From Anaeramoeba flamelloides (taxonomy: Eukaryota; Metamonada; Anaeramoebidae), in NCBI GenBank assembly GCA_027625915.1, contig JANTQA010000042.1, forward strand, positions 6,026,001-6,090,000: a stretch of 64,000 bases of DNA, read 5' to 3'. The notes beneath the pieces were generated by a model, which was given only the letters and a program-made list of their open reading frames with translations, had not been told where the DNA came from and did not search any database. The position numbers and the translations under genes are program-made. Of this stretch, positions 61,140-64,000 are shown one piece after another. Position 1 is the first letter of the stretch. Each line of letters starts with the position of its first letter.

Positions 61140-62348
61140 ATGAATTTTGGTTTGGACGATTTCAATTTTAACATTCAAAATACTTTACAATCCTTTTCAC
61201 CATTAAATTTTCAAGACGAAGAAGAAGAAGACAACATTTTCGAAAATGGCTTATTACAAGCTACTCTTCCACAAACCTTTGAGCAAAAGTTGGGAGAAAA
61301 ATCAGAAGGAAAAGGGGGTGTAGAAGAATTAGGTTTCCAATTTACTTCAGAAACATTAGGATTACAAGAAAAACAAAAATTAATACCAAATTTGCAAAGC
61401 AATTTTGATTTGGGATGCGGTGATAGTTTTACTGTCCAAAGATACAAAAGCCAAACAGTCAGTTTTTATGGAACTGATTGCGTTTGGGACATTGCAAATA
61501 ACAATCTTGGTAAAGAACACGCTCAAAAACAACAACTTTCACAAGGTGAAGAAGGGATCATTAAAAATGGAAATGAAAATGAAAAAGAAAACGAAACAAA
61601 TGGAGAACTTTCAAGTCAACCACAAATTTTGATGTTTCCAACATACACAAATATTAACGAGGAAGAAGAAAACGAATTAAATTTTGGTTTTACTAATTTT
61701 ATTGAAAATTCGGAGCAAGCAGAAGAAAATGAGATAAACTATTTGAACCCTAAATTGTTCCAAAAGGAATTTGATATTTATCCCTTAAACAACAACTTGA
61801 TAGGATCAACAACTGTTAAAAATGATCGAAAAAGACAGTACTCACAAACAACTAAAATCGGAGGAGAACAAGAAGATGAACATGAACATGATCAAGAACA
61901 AGAACAAAATCAAAAACAAAACGACCACACAAACCTTGACCAATTATCAGCAAACAATTTACTTGATGAAACGCCAATTAAATCAAAAACAGGAAATAGT
62001 ACTGTTTATGCCAGGGAAATTGATTGGCAAAGAAAAACTTTCAAAATCAAAAAAATTGGAACAAAAGTACTTATTTTGAAAAGAAAAAGAAAACCACGAT
62101 CACAAAGGCTATACACATCCCGGTATGGTAAAAGAGTTTTAGAAAGATGGTTTTTAAGACATTTAAACGATAAAGGTGGCCCATACCCGACAAAGCGCCA
62201 AAGGAAAACATTATCCCGCAGAGCAGATATTCCTCAACTGCAAGTACAAAGGTGGTTTGGACAAAGGAGAAGAGTTCAAAGAATACGGTGGGAAAATGAG
62301 GAAGCACCAAAACCAAATTGGATCGATCAAGATTTACTTATTAATTAA
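61140..62348 (+). CDS. TALE-like homeodomain protein with Gln at position 51
   Basis: An intronless 402-residue protein, presumably a nuclear transcription factor. The first 310 residues are acidic and low in complexity (runs of Glu, Gln and Asn, typical of an activation or disordered region). Residues about 321-384 form a homeodomain: VLERWFLRHLNDKGGPYPTK, then RQRKTLSRRADIPQLQVQ and RWFGQRRRVQR. The HLNDKGGPYPT loop is longer than in the 60-residue type and carries the PYP of TALE homeodomains, where three extra residues sit between helices 1 and 2. In the recognition helix the nearly invariant WFxN is WFGQ, so Asn51, which contacts adenine, is Gln375. A basic patch (KRKRKPR, about 314-320) precedes the domain and may act as nuclear signal. 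The chosen ATG opens the frame directly after an AT-rich leader. Confidence 0.85.
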   Translation: MNFGLDDFNFNIQNTLQSFSPLNFQDEEEEDNIFENGLLQATLPQTFEQKLGEKSEGKGGVEELGFQFTSETLGLQEKQKLIPNLQSNFDLGCGDSFTVQRYKSQTVSFYGTDCVWDIANNNLGKEHAQKQQLSQGEEGIIKNGNENEKENETNGELSSQPQILMFPTYTNINEEEENELNFGFTNFIENSEQAEENEINYLNPKLFQKEFDIYPLNNNLIGSTTVKNDRKRQYSQTTKIGGEQEDEHEHDQEQEQNQKQNDHTNLDQLSANNLLDETPIKSKTGNSTVYAREIDWQRKTFKIKKIGTKVLILKRKRKPRSQRLYTSRYGKRVLERWFLRHLNDKGGPYPTKRQRKTLSRRADIPQLQVQRWFGQRRRVQRIRWENEEAPKPNWIDQDLLIN

Positions 62349-64000
62349 TAAATTAATTATTTTTTTGATCTTCTAATAATGTACTTCAGTTCACAATTGT
62401 CAAATTCTTTAATTAAAAATTTTTTTTTTTTTATTTATTTTTTTTTCTTTGATCACAAGAAACAAAAAATACTTTTAAATTTTAGTGAATTATTCAAAAA
62501 TAACTAATTATTGTTTATTAATTTTACTTAATTTTTTGGAATAATACAAATTAATAGTTTAATATAAAAATGTTATGATATAAATAAATTACCCAAATAT
62601 TCGGATTTCTTTGAGAATAACGAATTATTGTCTAGACATATTGTTTAGTATTTATTTGAAAAATAAAATTCTGAAACCATAAGAATCATTTTTTGATTTT
62701 TTTAATTTTTTTGTTCTCTAAACACATCAATTTCTTCCAAATAGTTTTTTTTTATTAAATACATGTTGAATACAAAATAAAGTACTTTTTGGATTTCTTT
62801 TTTTAAGGGACTAGTAACTCTTGTTTCTTTTTTTTTTTTCCCAAAGGTAATAGTGTAATTATTTACACAAGGCTACAATTAAACCCAACATGCAAACCCA
62901 TTTATCAACTTTAGAGAAATGATTTATCCTTTTGTGGGCGTTCATTTCACTCATTAAAATTTCAGTCAAAATAGTTTCGATCCCTTTTTATTTGGATTTT
63001 TGGATTTGAAACACAAAAAGAAAAATTTTCCAAACCTTAAAGAATAAAAAAAATTTATTTTCTAGATTTTAAATTCATTGATAAAAATTTTGTCAAACCA
63101 CTATCAAATTTTCATTTACTTAATCACCGAACGGACAATTTATTTTATTTTTTTGAGATTTTTGTTTAAAATATTAAAAATTATAAAAAAATTACAAATT
63201 TGGTTACAGTATCAATACTTTCCTATATAAAACAAAAGAAATACACTTTGCCATTTTCAAGAATTAACTTTTTTATTAATAAAAAATAATTGGTGATTTT
63301 TTTAGTTTTATATTGGAAATATGTAATTTTTAGATTTCAAAAAAGAGACTCAAAGTAATAAATGTTTAAATGAGGTTAACTCTTTCCTTTCATAAACTGA
63401 AACTCCAATAACAAAAAAAAATTTGAATCGAGAAATCTTGACAAAATTTCATTTTATTTTTGAAAAATTACAACTTCCTGAAGGGATTAGTGTCAACCAA
63501 GAATAAGCTTAAGATAAAGGTAAGTTGTTAATGGGTTTAACCACATTAGTACGCAATGGTTCAAATGTCTCTAAAAAATCGATTACTTAAGTAGTAATAT
63601 CTGTGGCTCTCATCAATAAAAAATGATATATGTATTATTAAAAAACCCCAACAATTTCAGAAAAAAATCTAAATTTTGCTAATGTTTTAAAGGTTGAATT
63701 ATCAATATTCAGACTACAAAGTTGCAAAATATCTTTCTTATATTTGTGTCAAAATTTAGATTAATAGCAAAAAAAAATTAATAATTAACCCAATAGTTTG
63801 TTTGACAAATTATTTCAAAAATATTGATATTACAATTAGCTTTATCAAAGGAAAACAAAGCTAATCAGTCTTTGTGCTTTTATGCTGATGATTATTGAGT
63901 TAATCTTTGTAATTAAAAAATTAAAACAATACTTACTTTTGGAAGTTCAAAAGATGAATTATTATATACCAGAATACTGTTATTTTGTGTTTCTATTTTT
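62349..64000. other. Right flank without genes
   Basis: AT-rich sequence without a credible gene. A TTAAGGGACTAGT terminus at 62803, like that of 37051-37229, is followed by CCCAAAGGTAATAG, similar to a stretch near 3806. No matching right end is found inside the window. Confidence 0.55.

Noticed and set aside
61211-62316. Several other-frame readings across the homeodomain gene
   Set aside because: The 402-codon frame carries the homeodomain; the others are shadows.
1-64000. CRISPR array or bacterial operon structure
   Set aside because: No regularly spaced direct repeats with unique spacers; gene content and splicing are eukaryotic.

Overview
The window is a strongly AT-rich piece of a eukaryotic nuclear genome. 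I read six protein-coding genes in it, on both strands. Four are split by introns with GT...AG ends, and introns and spacers are packed with short palindromic repeats. Gene content points to an amoeboid or flagellate protist: an IQGAP, a talin-head/RhoGAP/SH3 protein, a eukaryotic ribosomal protein S9 (uS4), a long-chain acyl-CoA synthetase, an ING-type PHD protein and a homeodomain protein. Low-complexity Lys/Asn/Gln runs, giant intron-rich genes and expanded Rho/Ras regulators would fit an Anaeramoeba-like metamonad, but that is inference from style and is not proved here. All genes read through with the standard code.

Layout: 1-2.9 kb, repeats only, including one palindromic element nested in another. 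2.9-8.2 kb (+), a five-exon gene that joins a talin-like F0/F1 head to a RhoGAP domain and an SH3 domain across a 3.2-kb intron. 8.2-21.2 kb, about 13 kb with no convincing gene, built largely from inverted-repeat elements, several nested. 21.2-28.1 kb (+), a three-exon acyl-CoA synthetase whose first intron is 4.6 kb and carries more elements plus a truncated transposase-like reading frame on the other strand. 32.9-33.9 kb (+), two-exon RPS9. 38.2-48.8 kb (+), an IQGAP with a small CH-domain part, scattered IQ exons and one large RasGAP-related/C-terminal exon; its introns hold at least five repeat copies. 53.1-54.6 kb (-), tandem PHD fingers. 61.1-62.3 kb (+), intronless homeodomain gene.

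Functionally, the RhoGAP-type protein and the IQGAP both belong to small-GTPase and actin control; the PHD and homeodomain proteins are nuclear; the synthetase and RPS9 are housekeeping. There is no operon logic. The mobile fraction is the most striking part. At least seven families of short elements with terminal inverted repeats recur, several flanked by TA and starting CAGT/CTGT as Tc1/mariner termini do, and one flanked by TTAA. The only transposase-like remnant I can see (22849-23277, minus strand) has a paired helix-turn-helix look that fits Tc1/mariner. Exon joins were deduced by hand from reading frame, splice signals and family similarity; in every multi-exon model the summed exon lengths are an exact number of codons.
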